Positions 45,274 through 54,465 of a stretch of 64,000 nt of DNA are shown here, piece by piece. The notes under the pieces were generated by a model that saw only the letters and a program-made list of their open reading frames with translations, ran no database searches and had not been told where the DNA came from. The stretch spans positions 1 to 64,000 of the forward strand of contig VERI01000002.1 in the NCBI GenBank assembly GCA_018882785.1. The letters run 5' to 3'. Numbering within the stretch: position 1 is the first letter of the stretch; every line of letters begins with the position of its first letter. Both the position numbers and the translations under genes were made by a program. This DNA is from Burkholderiaceae bacterium. GTDB taxonomy: Bacteria > Pseudomonadota > Gammaproteobacteria > Burkholderiales > Burkholderiaceae_A.

Positions 45274-46460
45274 TGCGAAACGATCTTGATCCGCTGACCG
45301 TCTTGCAAAGCACCAGGCCGAATCACCACACGCTGTCCAGGCTTGAGATTGGCCACGGGCACCAGGTCCCCCGCAGGAGCCCCCGCCTGGGCTGTGACCT
45401 GCGCTGCTGAAGCGCCAGCGGTCGATGCTGGGTTGGACTGCGTCGGCTCAGCGAGGGAAGTAAGCGCGGTCTTTCTGACACGATCCCCATCCACAACAAA
45501 AATCCATTGCCGGCCAGCTGACTCCACCACCGCCTGTCGGCTCACCGCAATCACAGGTTTTCGCTCTGATTCGCTGAGCTGCCGCTCGAGAAACACCACC
45601 TTCGCCGACATGTCAGGAAGGATGCGAGGATCAATGTTCAGAAATCGAATCTTCACCAGGCGAGTCGCCTTGGCGCGATCAATCGTTGGCACCATGCGGG
45701 CGATTGCGCCAGCAAATCGTTCGCCTGGAATGGCGTCAAGTCCAATCTCGGCAGGCTGGCCGATTTTTAGCCGACTAATACTCGACTCAGACACATCTGC
45801 CTCGACCTCTAGCGTCGACATATCCGCTACTGTTACGACCGCACCCTTAGAATCGACTGCCGAAGAAAACGGCGTGATGTTATCCCCGACATTGGCATTT
45901 TTTGTGAGCACCACCGCATCAAACGGCGCGCGAATTTCTGTCTGGGCAAGATTGGCCTGAGCCACGCGCTCGGACGCCTGGGCGGCCGCCAGGCCCGCCC
46001 GGGCTTTGTTCAGGCGCGACAGCGATGCGTCGTGAGCTGACGTAGAGATAAATTTCTGCGCAAGCAGTTGTTCACTACGCTTGAAATTATGTTCGGCATC
46101 GACAAACTCGGCCTGTGCAACACCCACCTGGGCACTCGCCTGCTCGAGCTGTGCGAGTACGTCACGACGCTCCAATCGGGCGATGACCTCACCGGCCTTC
46201 ACCGTGGAGCCTTCCGCAACGCCCAGCCACTCGAGCCTGCCCGTAGCCTTTGACGACAGGGCGGCCTTGCGCTGCGCCACCACATAGCCGGAAGCATTAA
46301 GCACGGAAAGCGTCTGCGATGGAAACGCCTGTACCACCGGTGTGGTCTGGACGGGCTGCGGCGAGGCGGCCCACCACCATAGGGCGAGGGCGAGCACGAC
46401 GACCAGCAGCAGTCCGGCCTTCCAGAATCGACTAATTCCCGTTAACCAACGCGCAGACAT
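45270..46460 (-). CDS. HlyD/RND-type periplasmic adaptor of the ABC exporter
   Basis: 396 aa. The N-terminal anchor (WKAGLLLVVVLALALWWWAA) is followed by a biotinyl-lipoyl half (VVAQRKAALSSKATGRLEWLGVAEG in part), a coiled-coil hairpin (about 95-165), the second half (TEIRAPFDAVVLTKNANVGD), and a beta-barrel domain. A low-complexity Ala/Pro/Thr stretch (about 338-362) is inserted before the final strands. It opens a five-gene operon. The 70 bp to the divergent dienelactone-hydrolase gene contain no recognised operator. Confidence 0.9.
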   Translation of the reverse strand: MSARWLTGISRFWKAGLLLVVVLALALWWWAASPQPVQTTPVVQAFPSQTLSVLNASGYVVAQRKAALSSKATGRLEWLGVAEGSTVKAGEVIARLERRDVLAQLEQASAQVGVAQAEFVDAEHNFKRSEQLLAQKFISTSAHDASLSRLNKARAGLAAAQASERVAQANLAQTEIRAPFDAVVLTKNANVGDNITPFSSAVDSKGAVVTVADMSTLEVEADVSESSISRLKIGQPAEIGLDAIPGERFAGAIARMVPTIDRAKATRLVKIRFLNIDPRILPDMSAKVVFLERQLSESERKPVIAVSRQAVVESAGRQWIFVVDGDRVRKTALTSLAEPTQSNPASTAGASAAQVTAQAGAPAGDLVPVANLKPGQRVVIRPGALQDGQRIKIVSQ

Positions 46461-46530
46461 GTTTGCTAGAGTTTAAGAGTAAACACACGATATTACGGTG
46501 ATTTTCCCGGCCGTCCAAAGGAGCACAACG

Positions 46531-47229
46531 ATGAATGCATCATGGATCTCAGTGAAGAACGCCAAGGGCGAGCAGTTCGATGCGTACCTCAGCCTGCCGC
46601 CACTTGGCAGGGGCCCTGGATTGGTCTTGATTCAGGAAATATTTGGCGTGAATGAGCATATCCGAGCCGTTGCGGACCAGTATGCAGCAGACGGATATTG
46701 TGTCTTGGCCCCTGATGTGTTCTGGCGGGATGCACCCCGCGTCGAGCTCGGCTATGACCCCGCAGGCTTTGAGCGTGGCATGACCCTACTGGGCAAGCTC
46801 AACATAGAACGTGCAGCCCTTGATCTGAAAGGCGCCGTCACCACCCTGCGCGGTCGTGCGGCCTGCACCGGCACCGTTGGATCACTTGGTTTTTGCATGG
46901 GCGGGCTGCTGAGCTATATCGCTGCAGCAGAAGCCGGTGTAGATACTGCGGTCTGCTATTACGGCGGTGGTATTCACAATCAACTTGATCGTACGAAAAA
47001 AATTAACTGCCCGGTTCTATTTCACTTTGCAGACCAGGATGCATATATTCCCGGAACCGCTGTCGACGCGATAAAAGCAGCGATGGCGGGCCGCAGTAAC
47101 GCGCGGATCATCGTGCACCCCGGTGTGGATCACGGCTTTAACTGTTGGCGCAGACCTGCATGGCATCAGGTCACCGCTGCACGCGCTCGCGGCCAGAGCC
47201 TGGTCCATCTCTCCGAAACCCTGAGGTAA
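46531..47229 (+). CDS. dienelactone hydrolase family protein
   Basis: 232 aa alpha/beta hydrolase. The nucleophile is cysteine in GSLGFCMGG, with acid Asp in FADQDAYIP and His in VDHGF, the dienelactone hydrolase triad. The family contains carboxymethylenebutenolidase of chlorocatechol pathways and many hydrolases of unknown substrate. No aromatic-degradation genes are nearby, so ring-cleavage function should not be assumed. The ATG at 46531 follows AAAGGAG; the upstream in-frame ATG at 46498 is not supported. It is followed after 1 bp by an EamA-type exporter gene. Confidence 0.9.
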   Translation: MNASWISVKNAKGEQFDAYLSLPPLGRGPGLVLIQEIFGVNEHIRAVADQYAADGYCVLAPDVFWRDAPRVELGYDPAGFERGMTLLGKLNIERAALDLKGAVTTLRGRAACTGTVGSLGFCMGGLLSYIAAAEAGVDTAVCYYGGGIHNQLDRTKKINCPVLFHFADQDAYIPGTAVDAIKAAMAGRSNARIIVHPGVDHGFNCWRRPAWHQVTAARARGQSLVHLSETLR

Positions 47230-47230
47230 T

Positions 47231-48097
47231 GTGTCCGCACTCGCTCTGACGCTGGTATTAACCGCCGCATTCTGTCACGCGGGCTGGAATTTCGCCCTCA
47301 AGAAAGCCCACGGAGATGGGCTTTCTTTTTTTGCACTGCTCGGCGTATTTGAAATTCTTGTCTGGGCGGGGCCCGTCATGCTTCTTCTGCCCTCACTCGA
47401 TCGATTCAATCCCAACTGGCTTATCGCAATGCTCGGCAGCGCGATTGTCCACGTAGCCTATTTCTGGCTGCTGCTGCGCGCTTATAAAACCGCTGATCTT
47501 TCACTTGCCTACCCACTCGCAAGGGCGACAGGCCCCTTGCTGTCAGTGCTTGCCGCCGTTTTTATTCTGAACGAAGCACCGACTCCACAAGGGCTTGCGG
47601 GCGCATTCATGATTATCGCGGGCTCTATCTGGATCGGACTGACCGGATCGAAAGCCACTGCAATGGGCCCTGCCCAGCTCAAAGGCATCGGATTTGCGCT
47701 GCTCTGCGGCCTGATGATCGCCATCTATACCGTGTGGGACCAGCAGTCCGTCACCGCCGTTGGGGTGCCAATCATGCTGTTTTATTGGGGCTCAATCGTG
47801 ATGCGCGTTCTGCTCACGGCCCCGTCGCTTTGGATTCATCGACGACAGATTCATCAATGGGTTCGGACAGATCTGCGGGTGTACCTCGTTGTCGCGGTTC
47901 TCTCTCCAATGGCCTATATGCTGGTGCTCTGGGCGATGACCATTGCACCGCTCAGCCTTGTCGCACCGGCGCGTGAGATCAGTATTTTGCTGGGTGTGAT
48001 CGCCGGAGCAAAGCTACTCCGCGAAGGTCAGATGCTTGCGCGTCTCGGCGCTGCAGCCCTCATGCTCGCAGGCATCGTGATTCTTGGATTCAATTAA
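47231..48097 (+). CDS. EamA/DMT-superfamily transporter
   Basis: 288 aa with ten hydrophobic helices arranged as two EamA repeats. The first repeat has HAGWNFALKKAHGDGL and ADLSLAYPLARATGPLLSVLAAVFILNEAPTP; the second has APLSLVAPAREISILLGVIAGAKLLREG. The conserved Pro-Leu-Ala-Arg and E-A/E-G positions fit drug/metabolite exporters. The start is GTG 47231, directly after the hydrolase stop, so the genes are coupled. The substrate is unknown. Confidence 0.9.
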   Translation: MSALALTLVLTAAFCHAGWNFALKKAHGDGLSFFALLGVFEILVWAGPVMLLLPSLDRFNPNWLIAMLGSAIVHVAYFWLLLRAYKTADLSLAYPLARATGPLLSVLAAVFILNEAPTPQGLAGAFMIIAGSIWIGLTGSKATAMGPAQLKGIGFALLCGLMIAIYTVWDQQSVTAVGVPIMLFYWGSIVMRVLLTAPSLWIHRRQIHQWVRTDLRVYLVVAVLSPMAYMLVLWAMTIAPLSLVAPAREISILLGVIAGAKLLREGQMLARLGAAALMLAGIVILGFN

Positions 48098-48582
48098 AGC
48101 GGGGTCGCACCACCCTGCTGATCGCCCAAGAGCGCTGCTGTCCAGGGCGGAAGATCCCGCCAGCCAGCCGCCTGCATACGACGCCAAAAAACCTCCAATA
48201 ATCGATGGGCCTCGGCACGCGACCCGCGAAAGCAGGCCTGGCCCTGGGCCGACAGAAAGGTCCACGACACCCCATCGTCACCGGCAGTGACATTCACGGA
48301 GGTCACCACTCCCGATTGAATATCCACCCTCAGATCGGACATTCTGGGCGGCGCCTGATCTCCCTGATGACGCAGGAAATCGCTGACCGCATCGGCATGC
48401 TCCCGGTCCACCTCGGACTCGTCACTCTTGCCAATCATGAGCCCATAGGACTGATCTAGCATCGCCATCGCGAGTCGGCGGGTCATCCATAACTTCGCCT
48501 CACTCCCTTCCCGTACAAGCCGCAGCCAGAGTCGGTCCTCTGAATCACTGTAGCCCACCGTTAGGCTGGTATAGATCTGCAA
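48094..48582 (-). CDS. hypothetical protein, TTG start
   Basis: 162 aa if translation begins at the TTG at 48582, which has a strong GGAGG (48590-48594) with a 7-bp spacer. The open frame runs further upstream to 48732, but that part overlaps the lipoprotein gene and has a biased, non-protein-like composition. The protein is soluble, acidic in the middle and Trp-rich at the C-terminus. There is no signal peptide, membrane segment or family motif that I recognise. It overlaps the end of the EamA gene by 4 bp (convergent) and lies 64 bp downstream of the lipoprotein gene. Confidence 0.65.
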   Translation of the reverse strand: MQIYTSLTVGYSDSEDRLWLRLVREGSEAKLWMTRRLAMAMLDQSYGLMIGKSDESEVDREHADAVSDFLRHQGDQAPPRMSDLRVDIQSGVVTSVNVTAGDDGVSWTFLSAQGQACFRGSRAEAHRLLEVFWRRMQAAGWRDLPPWTAALLGDQQGGATPL

Positions 48583-48646
48583 CGGATTTCCTCCAGAGTC
48601 GATGCTGTGCGATTCACCATACTCGTCTATGTAGCGACGGTGGGAA

Positions 48647-48985
48647 TCACCGCTCTCCCGACAGACGCCAGCCCTTCTTCCGCAGACACTCCGTCGCGTG
48701 ACGGGTGATCTCGGCCTCGTGCTCGCGATCAATACCCGCCTGATCCATCATCCGAATCACACTCGCCAGCCCCGTAAGATTTACCGTCGGTGGCGGAGCC
48801 TGTGGACGGGACACTTCCGAGCGGGCAACCGTCTCACAGAACAACAGGTCTTGATCAACACGCTCACCAGGCCGATCCGGATGCACCCAGACCATCTGTG
48901 TCGCACAGGCCGAGAGCAGCATCAGCACAGCGACAGCCGAGGCCCTGCCAGCGGTTTTCCGGAAAATTGAAATAGCGTTCATCAT
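48647..48985 (-). CDS. small hypothetical lipoprotein
   Basis: 112 aa. The signal peptide ends in the lipobox LLSAC, so it is predicted to be acylated at Cys and attached to a membrane. The mature part is about 85 residues with two further cysteines (FCETV and ECLRKKGW), which could form a disulfide. The ending K-K-G-W-R resembles small betaproteobacterial lipoproteins of unknown function. Two adjacent ATG codons (48985, 48982) follow GGGAG; either could be used. Confidence 0.7.
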   Translation of the reverse strand: MMNAISIFRKTAGRASAVAVLMLLSACATQMVWVHPDRPGERVDQDLLFCETVARSEVSRPQAPPPTVNLTGLASVIRMMDQAGIDREHEAEITRHATECLRKKGWRLSGER

Positions 48986-49020
48986 GATCTCCCATGGCGA
49001 GAACTGCCATTATCGAAGAA

Positions 49021-49040
49021 TGTGGGGCATTTCCCCCACA
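49021..49040 (-). terminator. hairpin downstream of initiator tRNA
   Basis: Perfect 7-bp arms TGTGGGG / CCCCACA with a 6-base loop, about 25 bp past the tRNA 3' end. In the tRNA direction it is followed by TTCTTC, a weak T-tract. Likely the end of the tRNA transcript. Confidence 0.6.
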
Positions 49041-49065
49041 AAGCCGATGGAAATCACAAAGGAAT

Positions 49066-49142
<77 letters not shown>

Positions 49143-49163
49143 TCAGAGAGATAATGATTCTAT

Positions 49164-49739
49164 ATGAAATTCTGCCCCTCATGCGGCGCCGCCACAGAAA
49201 TCCGTGTACCCGCCGGAGATACCCGCCTACGGGCGATCTGCACGCGCTGCGAGACGATCCACTATGTCAACCCCAAAATGGTGCTCGGGACCATTCCGAT
49301 ATGGCAAGACCAAGTGCTGCTATGTCGCCGCGCCATTGAGCCGCGCCTGGGGATGTGGACCCTGCCCGCCGGGTTTATGGAAGTCGGAGAATCCACCGCA
49401 GATGGCGCGATGCGTGAGACGCTTGAAGAAGCTGGCGCACGGGTAGCGCTGGGGCCGCTATTTAGCGTCTTTGACATTCCCCATGTTGATCAGGTGCATT
49501 TGTTCTACCTTGCCGAGCTACGCGATCTCAATTTCGCCGCTGGCCCTGAGAGCCTCGAGGTTCAACTGTTTCATGAGCGTGACATCCCATGGAACACGAT
49601 TGCATTTCGAACTGTCACCGCTACACTGAGGTTTTATTTTCACGATCGAAGCACCGGCGTTATGTCCGTGCATACCGGCGACATTCGAGAGGTTCAGCTT
49701 CCGCATGAATCGCAGCCTCACCTGGATCAACCCCGATGA
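49164..49739 (+). CDS. Nudix hydrolase with N-terminal zinc ribbon
   Basis: 191 aa. The zinc ribbon (CPSC near residue 4 and CTRC near residue 26) precedes a Nudix domain. The Nudix box G-x5-E-x7-R-E-x2-E-E-x-G is complete in GFMEVGESTADGAMRETLEEAGA. The layout resembles NudC-like and zinc-ribbon Nudix proteins that hydrolyse nucleoside-diphosphate derivatives such as NADH or ADP-ribose; the exact substrate is unknown. The C-terminal 35 bp overlap the aat start. Its ATG lies within the promoter zone of the divergent initiator tRNA. Confidence 0.9.
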   Translation: MKFCPSCGAATEIRVPAGDTRLRAICTRCETIHYVNPKMVLGTIPIWQDQVLLCRRAIEPRLGMWTLPAGFMEVGESTADGAMRETLEEAGARVALGPLFSVFDIPHVDQVHLFYLAELRDLNFAAGPESLEVQLFHERDIPWNTIAFRTVTATLRFYFHDRSTGVMSVHTGDIREVQLPHESQPHLDQPR

Positions 49740-50442
49740 TCCCTTACCGCCAACCGAACAGGCGATGACCCTGCTCGAGGGGGCCAACGGCCTTCTCGCG
49801 GCGGGAACCGATCTGAGCAGTAACCGCCTCATCGAGGCCTATACGCGTGGCATTTTTCCTTGGTTCTCGCGCGGCGAGCCGGTGTTGTGGTGGACGCCCG
49901 ACCCTCGGATGGTGTTGCTGATCGATGAGTTTCGGGCATCCAAGTCACTACGCAAGACCATTCGTAAAGCGCTGCAGGATGCCTCCTTTGAGATCCGCAC
50001 GGACCAACACTTTGAGTCCGTCATGCGGCACTGTGCCGGACCCAGAGCCCAGCAATCGGGCACGTGGATCAGTCCGCCAATGATCAAAGCCTATCGGGAA
50101 CTCCATACCCTGGGCATCGCCCACTGCGTCACGGCCCATCGCGGTGACCAGCTACTGGGAGGCCTGTACTGTGTGGCGATCGGCAAAATGGTCTTTGGTG
50201 AGTCTATGTTCAGTCATGCAACCGATGGCTCCAAATTGGCCCTGGCCGCACTGGTGGGCTGGCTCAGATTTCATCGCGCCATGGTGATAGACTGCCAGCA
50301 GCGGACGAGTCACCTGGCATCGCTGGGTGCAAAAGAGATCAGCCGAAAGGAATTTGAACTCATGGTGCGGGAACTCACTGAACAGTCTTTCCTTCCGTGG
50401 TCAGACTCCCCGCCAAATCGGACCGATCTGATGAGTTTCTGA
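49705..50442 (+). CDS. aat: leucyl/phenylalanyl-tRNA-protein transferase
   Basis: 245 aa. Aat attaches Leu or Phe from tRNA to N-terminal Arg or Lys, creating N-degrons for ClpS/ClpAP. Diagnostic segments are GLLAAGTDLSSNRLIEAYTRGIFPWF (in part), PVLWWTPDPRMVL, TWISPPMIKAYRELH, VFGESMFSHATDGSKLAL and DCQQRTSHLASLGAKEI. The start at 49705 overlaps the Nudix gene. It is followed after 3 bp by bpt, pairing the two bacterial N-end-rule transferases. Confidence 0.97.
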   Translation: MNRSLTWINPDDPLPPTEQAMTLLEGANGLLAAGTDLSSNRLIEAYTRGIFPWFSRGEPVLWWTPDPRMVLLIDEFRASKSLRKTIRKALQDASFEIRTDQHFESVMRHCAGPRAQQSGTWISPPMIKAYRELHTLGIAHCVTAHRGDQLLGGLYCVAIGKMVFGESMFSHATDGSKLALAALVGWLRFHRAMVIDCQQRTSHLASLGAKEISRKEFELMVRELTEQSFLPWSDSPPNRTDLMSF

Positions 50443-50445
50443 ACC

Positions 50446-51168
50446 ATGTCGCACCTAAAAGATCTTCCCGTCGTCTCCCTCCAGTTTTACGTGACCGCAC
50501 CTTATCCGTGTAGCTATCTCGGTCAGCACAAGGCACGGTCGCAGGTCGCCACTCCTAATCATCTGGTCAACGCCCAGATCTATAGCGATCTGGTCCAGGT
50601 CGGGTTTCGACGAAGTGGTGTCTTCGCCTATCGGCCCTACTGTGATGGCTGCAAATCCTGCATCCCGCTTCGTATTCCAGTCGACGAGTTTGATCCGAGC
50701 CGTAGCCAGCGGCGTATCTGGAAACGAAACACAGATCTTCAGGCGAAAATTTCAGAACTTAAGTTTCACGATGAGCATTACGCCCTGTACCAACATTACC
50801 AATCCGAACGACACGCAGGCGGCGGCATGGATCATGACAGCCGAGAGCAATACGCCCAGTTTCTCCTCCAAAGCAGGGTAGATTCCCGGCTGATTGAATT
50901 CCGGTCTCCGTCCGGTGAATTAAAGATGGTCTCGATTGTGGACATGCTGAACTCCGGCATGTCATCGGTCTACACGTTCTACGATCCACAGGAGACCCGT
51001 CGCAGCCTGGGCACCTTTGGAATTCTCTGGCAGATTGATCTATGCCAGCAGCTGTCGCTTGCCCACCTCTATCTTGGGTATTGGATCGAGGAGAGTCCGA
51101 AGATGGCGTACAAGTCGATGTTTCAGCCGCACGAGACCCTTGAAAACGGCATCTGGATTCGCCGCTAG
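50446..51168 (+). CDS. bpt: leucyl-tRNA-protein transferase (Bpt/Ate family)
   Basis: 240 aa. The family adds Leu (Bpt) or Arg (Ate1) to N-terminal Asp or Glu. Conserved features are [31 protein letters not shown] (Cys cluster), SVYTFYDP and [18 protein letters not shown]. Bacterial members of this group are usually leucyl transferases, hence the Bpt call rather than Ate. It lies between aat and pyrD in a probable operon. Confidence 0.95.
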   Translation: MSHLKDLPVVSLQFYVTAPYPCSYLGQHKARSQVATPNHLVNAQIYSDLVQVGFRRSGVFAYRPYCDGCKSCIPLRIPVDEFDPSRSQRRIWKRNTDLQAKISELKFHDEHYALYQHYQSERHAGGGMDHDSREQYAQFLLQSRVDSRLIEFRSPSGELKMVSIVDMLNSGMSSVYTFYDPQETRRSLGTFGILWQIDLCQQLSLAHLYLGYWIEESPKMAYKSMFQPHETLENGIWIRR

Positions 51169-51180
51169 CCCGTCAACATC

Positions 51181-52221
51181 TTGAATTTATTCTCTGGTTT
51201 TCCTCTTGCGCGTCCGCTGCTGTTTTCCATGGACGCGGAGACGGCACACGACGTCACGCTCTCCTCGCTGGAACGATTAAAAGCGCTGGGCATGCTGCCC
51301 CCAGCCCAGCCACTGCCCGGGAGGGCAGTATCTGCCCTCGGACTCCGATTTCCCAATCCAGTCGGCCTGGCCGCAGGGCTGGATAAGAACGCTGCCCACC
51401 TCGATGCACTTGCCAGCTTTGGCTTTGGTTTCATTGAGGTGGGCACGGTCACACCCCGGCCGCAGCCCGGCAATCCGAGGCCACGTCTGTTTCGGCTGCC
51501 GGAGCACCGGGCGCTGATCAATCGTCTTGGGTTTAACAACCTTGGGCTGACGTCATTTATCGAAAACGTTCAACGCTCGACATGGGTCCGCGAGCGCCGT
51601 GGCGTTCTCGGACTGAATATTGGGAAGAATGCCGACACACCCATTGAACACGCCGAGGATGACTATCTGACCTGCCTGACGGGTGTCTATCCCTGGGCGG
51701 ACTACGTCACGATCAACATCTCGTCCCCCAATACCCAGGGACTCCGTGATCTTCAGCATGAGGCGGCGCTCCGCCGTCTGTTACACCGTCTGAAAGACAC
51801 CCAGCAGGGCCTTGCAGCGCGGATGCATCGGCATGTGCCTCTGGTGCTCAAGATCGCACCAGATCTAAGCGACCAACAGATTGACGATATTGCCCGCACG
51901 GTGCTTGAGGTCGGTATTGAGGGCGTGATCGCCACCAACACCACGCTCGACCGACAGGCCGTCGCTGGCCACGCCCGTGCTGAAGAGCGTGGCGGTCTCT
52001 CGGGGGCGCCCCTATTGGCGCGTTCGAATCACGTGATCCGCGTATTGCGCGCAGCACTCGGGCCCGATACAACCATCATCGGGGTAGGCGGTGTGCTCGA
52101 GGGAGAAGACGCCGTCAGCAAACTACAGGCCGGTGCGGACCTGGTACAGATCTACTCCGGCCTGATCTATCGAGGACCCGCGCTCGTTGCTGACGCTGTA
52201 CGGGCCACCCGATCGGCATAG
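51181..52221 (+). CDS. pyrD: dihydroorotate dehydrogenase, quinone-linked (class 2)
   Basis: 346 aa. PyrD oxidises dihydroorotate to orotate with FMN and ubiquinone at the inner membrane. The amphipathic N-terminus ([21 protein letters not shown]) marks class 2. FMN-site and catalytic segments are [38 protein letters not shown] in part, [11 protein letters not shown] with the catalytic Ser, and [11 protein letters not shown]. The likely start is TTG 51181: the only in-frame stop upstream is bpt's own TAG, and a start at the ATG at 51229 would cut off the membrane helix. The end overlaps lutB by 55 bp. Confidence 0.95.
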   Translation: MNLFSGFPLARPLLFSMDAETAHDVTLSSLERLKALGMLPPAQPLPGRAVSALGLRFPNPVGLAAGLDKNAAHLDALASFGFGFIEVGTVTPRPQPGNPRPRLFRLPEHRALINRLGFNNLGLTSFIENVQRSTWVRERRGVLGLNIGKNADTPIEHAEDDYLTCLTGVYPWADYVTINISSPNTQGLRDLQHEAALRRLLHRLKDTQQGLAARMHRHVPLVLKIAPDLSDQQIDDIARTVLEVGIEGVIATNTTLDRQAVAGHARAEERGGLSGAPLLARSNHVIRVLRAALGPDTTIIGVGGVLEGEDAVSKLQAGADLVQIYSGLIYRGPALVADAVRATRSA

Positions 52222-53603
52222 AGCTCGCGAAAAGTTTTCGATGCTGGTGTTGGCAGATCGCGGAAATCTGACCAGCCCTTGGCCATCGCAAGATGCTGAA
52301 TACGGCCGTTACGCCGGCCAAGGCTGCGCAGTAGCCGATTGGCGATGCCTGTGAGCAAGGCATACAGGTTCGGCCGAACGGCCACAAATCCCCATAGCGC
52401 CATGGCGAGACGCTCAGCGCCCGGCCTGAGGTGACGATCAAACTGCCGTTCACGAAGCTTTCGCAGCAAGTCCGGCAAAGGAATCGCGACAGGACAGACC
52501 ACATGACACTCTCCGCACATCGTGGCCGCCTGCGGCAGATCCAATGCATTTTCAAGGCCCACATAATTCGGCGTCAGCACCGATCCCATCGGCCCTGGAT
52601 AGACCCAGCCGTAGGCATGCCCACCAATTTTTTGATAGACCGGACAATGGTTCATGCAGGCACCACAACGAATACACCTGAGCATCTCCTGAAACTCACT
52701 GCCCAAGAGACTGGACCGGCCACCATCGACAAGCACAAAATACATATGGTCTGGACCGTCTGCTTCGCCCGGCGTTTTCACTCCGGTGAGCAACGAAATG
52801 TAATTTGATATGGACTGCCCGGTGGCACTACGGGTCAGTAGCCGCACCACTGTGGCGAAGTCCTCGAATGTCGGCAATACCTTCTCGATGCCCGTAACCA
52901 CCACATGCACCTTCGGCATCACTGTGCACATGCCCTCGTTGCCCTCGTTGGTCACGATGGCAACTGAACCTGTCTCAGCAATCAGAAAGTTTCCGCCGGT
53001 AACACCCATATCCGATTTCAGAAACTTCGGCCGCAGCACCTCACGGGCCTCCCGCGTCATCTGCGGAATATCCGTCAGACGGGGCCGCTGATGCACCTTT
53101 GCAAAGAGGTCAGAAATTTCCTCTTTGTCCTTGTGAATGACCGGGGCAATGATATGGCTTGGCGCCTCATTGTCATTGATCTGAAGAATATATTCTCCGA
53201 GATCGGTCTCCACGGACTCAATCCCCGCACGCTCCAGCGCTGCGTTTAATGCCATCTCTTCGGAGACCATGGATTTAGATTTGGTGACCAGCTTGACCTC
53301 ATGCCGCTGGGCAATTTTCACCACCAGTTCAGAGGCCTGTGCCGGCGTCTCGGCAAACAACACGGTCGCACCCCGAGACTGCGCATTACGCTCAAACATC
53401 TCCAGCCATACATCCAGACGATCCAGCACACGATTACGTCGCTCCACAGCCGCCTGGCGGGTCGCCGTGAAATCAATCTCTTGAATGACGCTGGCACGGG
53501 CTGTTACAAACTTATCTGCCAGCTTTTTAAGATTGCGCTGCAGACGGGTATCGGCGAGCTTTTCTCCTGCCCGGGCCTGAAAGTGCATGGATTGAACGCG
53601 CAT
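52167..53603 (-). CDS. lutB: L-lactate utilisation iron-sulfur protein LutB
   Basis: 478 aa. LutB is part of the LutABC L-lactate oxidising complex. The N-terminal LUD domain contains [28 protein letters not shown] and [19 protein letters not shown] in part. The ferredoxin region has [15 protein letters not shown] and [13 protein letters not shown], enough for two [4Fe-4S] clusters. It lies 35 bp downstream of lutA. The expected third subunit, lutC, does not follow: the gene ends by overlapping pyrD convergently. Confidence 0.94.
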   Translation of the reverse strand: MRVQSMHFQARAGEKLADTRLQRNLKKLADKFVTARASVIQEIDFTATRQAAVERRNRVLDRLDVWLEMFERNAQSRGATVLFAETPAQASELVVKIAQRHEVKLVTKSKSMVSEEMALNAALERAGIESVETDLGEYILQINDNEAPSHIIAPVIHKDKEEISDLFAKVHQRPRLTDIPQMTREAREVLRPKFLKSDMGVTGGNFLIAETGSVAIVTNEGNEGMCTVMPKVHVVVTGIEKVLPTFEDFATVVRLLTRSATGQSISNYISLLTGVKTPGEADGPDHMYFVLVDGGRSSLLGSEFQEMLRCIRCGACMNHCPVYQKIGGHAYGWVYPGPMGSVLTPNYVGLENALDLPQAATMCGECHVVCPVAIPLPDLLRKLRERQFDRHLRPGAERLAMALWGFVAVRPNLYALLTGIANRLLRSLGRRNGRIQHLAMAKGWSDFRDLPTPASKTFRELYADRVARTASATSAGPR

Positions 53604-53638
53604 CGTAGATTCCGAAAAAAATTGCTAACCGTTAAGGG

Positions 53639-54400
53639 TCAGGATGACTTGATGCCCTGGCCAATATCACCCGCCAACACCTGGGCAACATGAAGCACCT
53701 GGGTACGCTCATCACCCAGCCGCCGTAGGCGGCCCTCGATGTGGAGCATGCAGCCAAGGTCGCCAAGCACAACCGCCTGGGCCTCGGTGGCCTGGACGTT
53801 GTGGATCTTCTCATCGACGATAGCCGCAGAGACATTTCCGTATTTCATAGAGAATGCGCCCCCAAACCCGCAGCAAGCACGCGCATCTTTCATCTCTTTG
53901 ATCTTCAGTCCTGGGATCTTTGCAAGCAGTGCCCGGGGCTGCTCCGAAATGCCAAGCTCTCTAAGTCCGCTACAGCTGTCGTGGAGCGTCACCGTTCCTT
54001 CAAGACGGCCCGGCACCTCTTTTACTTTGAGCACCCGATGCAGAAAATCCGTGAGCTCATAGATGCGCGGTGCCAGATCAGCCATCCTGCGCTTCATCTC
54101 GGGATCATTGGCAAATAACTCGAAGTAATGGACCTTGATCATGCCGGCGCAAGATCCAGACGGAATCACGACATAGTCAAAGTCCTGCAGCTGCGCAATC
54201 ACCCGAACGGCCAGCTGATGGGCCGTCCGGCGGTCGCCCCCGTTGTAGGCCGGCTGGCCGCAGCAGGTCTGGCCATCCGGGACCACCACCTCACAGCCCG
54301 CCGACTCCAACAGTTTGAGCGCAGCCAGCCCAATCTCCGGGCGCATCAGATCGACCAGACAGGTCACAAACAAGGCAATTCTTTTGGGGCTGTCAGTCAT
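53639..54400 (-). CDS. lutA: L-lactate utilisation protein LutA (CCG-domain)
   Basis: 253 aa with two cysteine-rich CCG domains: TCCGQPAYNGG and ACCGFGGAFS, plus VTLHDSCSGLRELGI. These resemble GlcF and HdrB domains that bind non-cubane or [4Fe-4S] clusters. With LutB and LutC, LutA forms an L-lactate dehydrogenase. It is divergent from the iclR-type regulator across about 65 bp, the usual position for a local regulator. Confidence 0.94.
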   Translation of the reverse strand: MTDSPKRIALFVTCLVDLMRPEIGLAALKLLESAGCEVVVPDGQTCCGQPAYNGGDRRTAHQLAVRVIAQLQDFDYVVIPSGSCAGMIKVHYFELFANDPEMKRRMADLAPRIYELTDFLHRVLKVKEVPGRLEGTVTLHDSCSGLRELGISEQPRALLAKIPGLKIKEMKDARACCGFGGAFSMKYGNVSAAIVDEKIHNVQATEAQAVVLGDLGCMLHIEGRLRRLGDERTQVLHVAQVLAGDIGQGIKSS

Positions 54401-54429
54401 TTCTCTCTATCGGGGCTCTGGAGCACCTG

Positions 54430-54448
54430 GATTTCATGCAATAAAATC
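54430..54448. promoter_or_regulatory. palindrome between lutA and iclR, candidate operator
   Basis: Imperfect 19-bp palindrome with arms GATTT / AAATC. Its core TTTCATGCAATAAAA differs from the aceE palindrome arms (TTTCAT/ATGAAA) at a single position. It lies 18 bp before the preferred iclR start and 30 bp before lutA, well placed for autoregulation and control of lutAB. Confidence 0.5.
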
Positions 54449-54465
54449 AGATTTTGCCACTTGAC

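Noticed and set aside
46531..47229. Chlorocatechol-pathway dienelactone hydrolase
   Set aside because: The triad fits the family, but no ring-cleavage or maleylacetate genes are nearby, so a specific pathway cannot be claimed.
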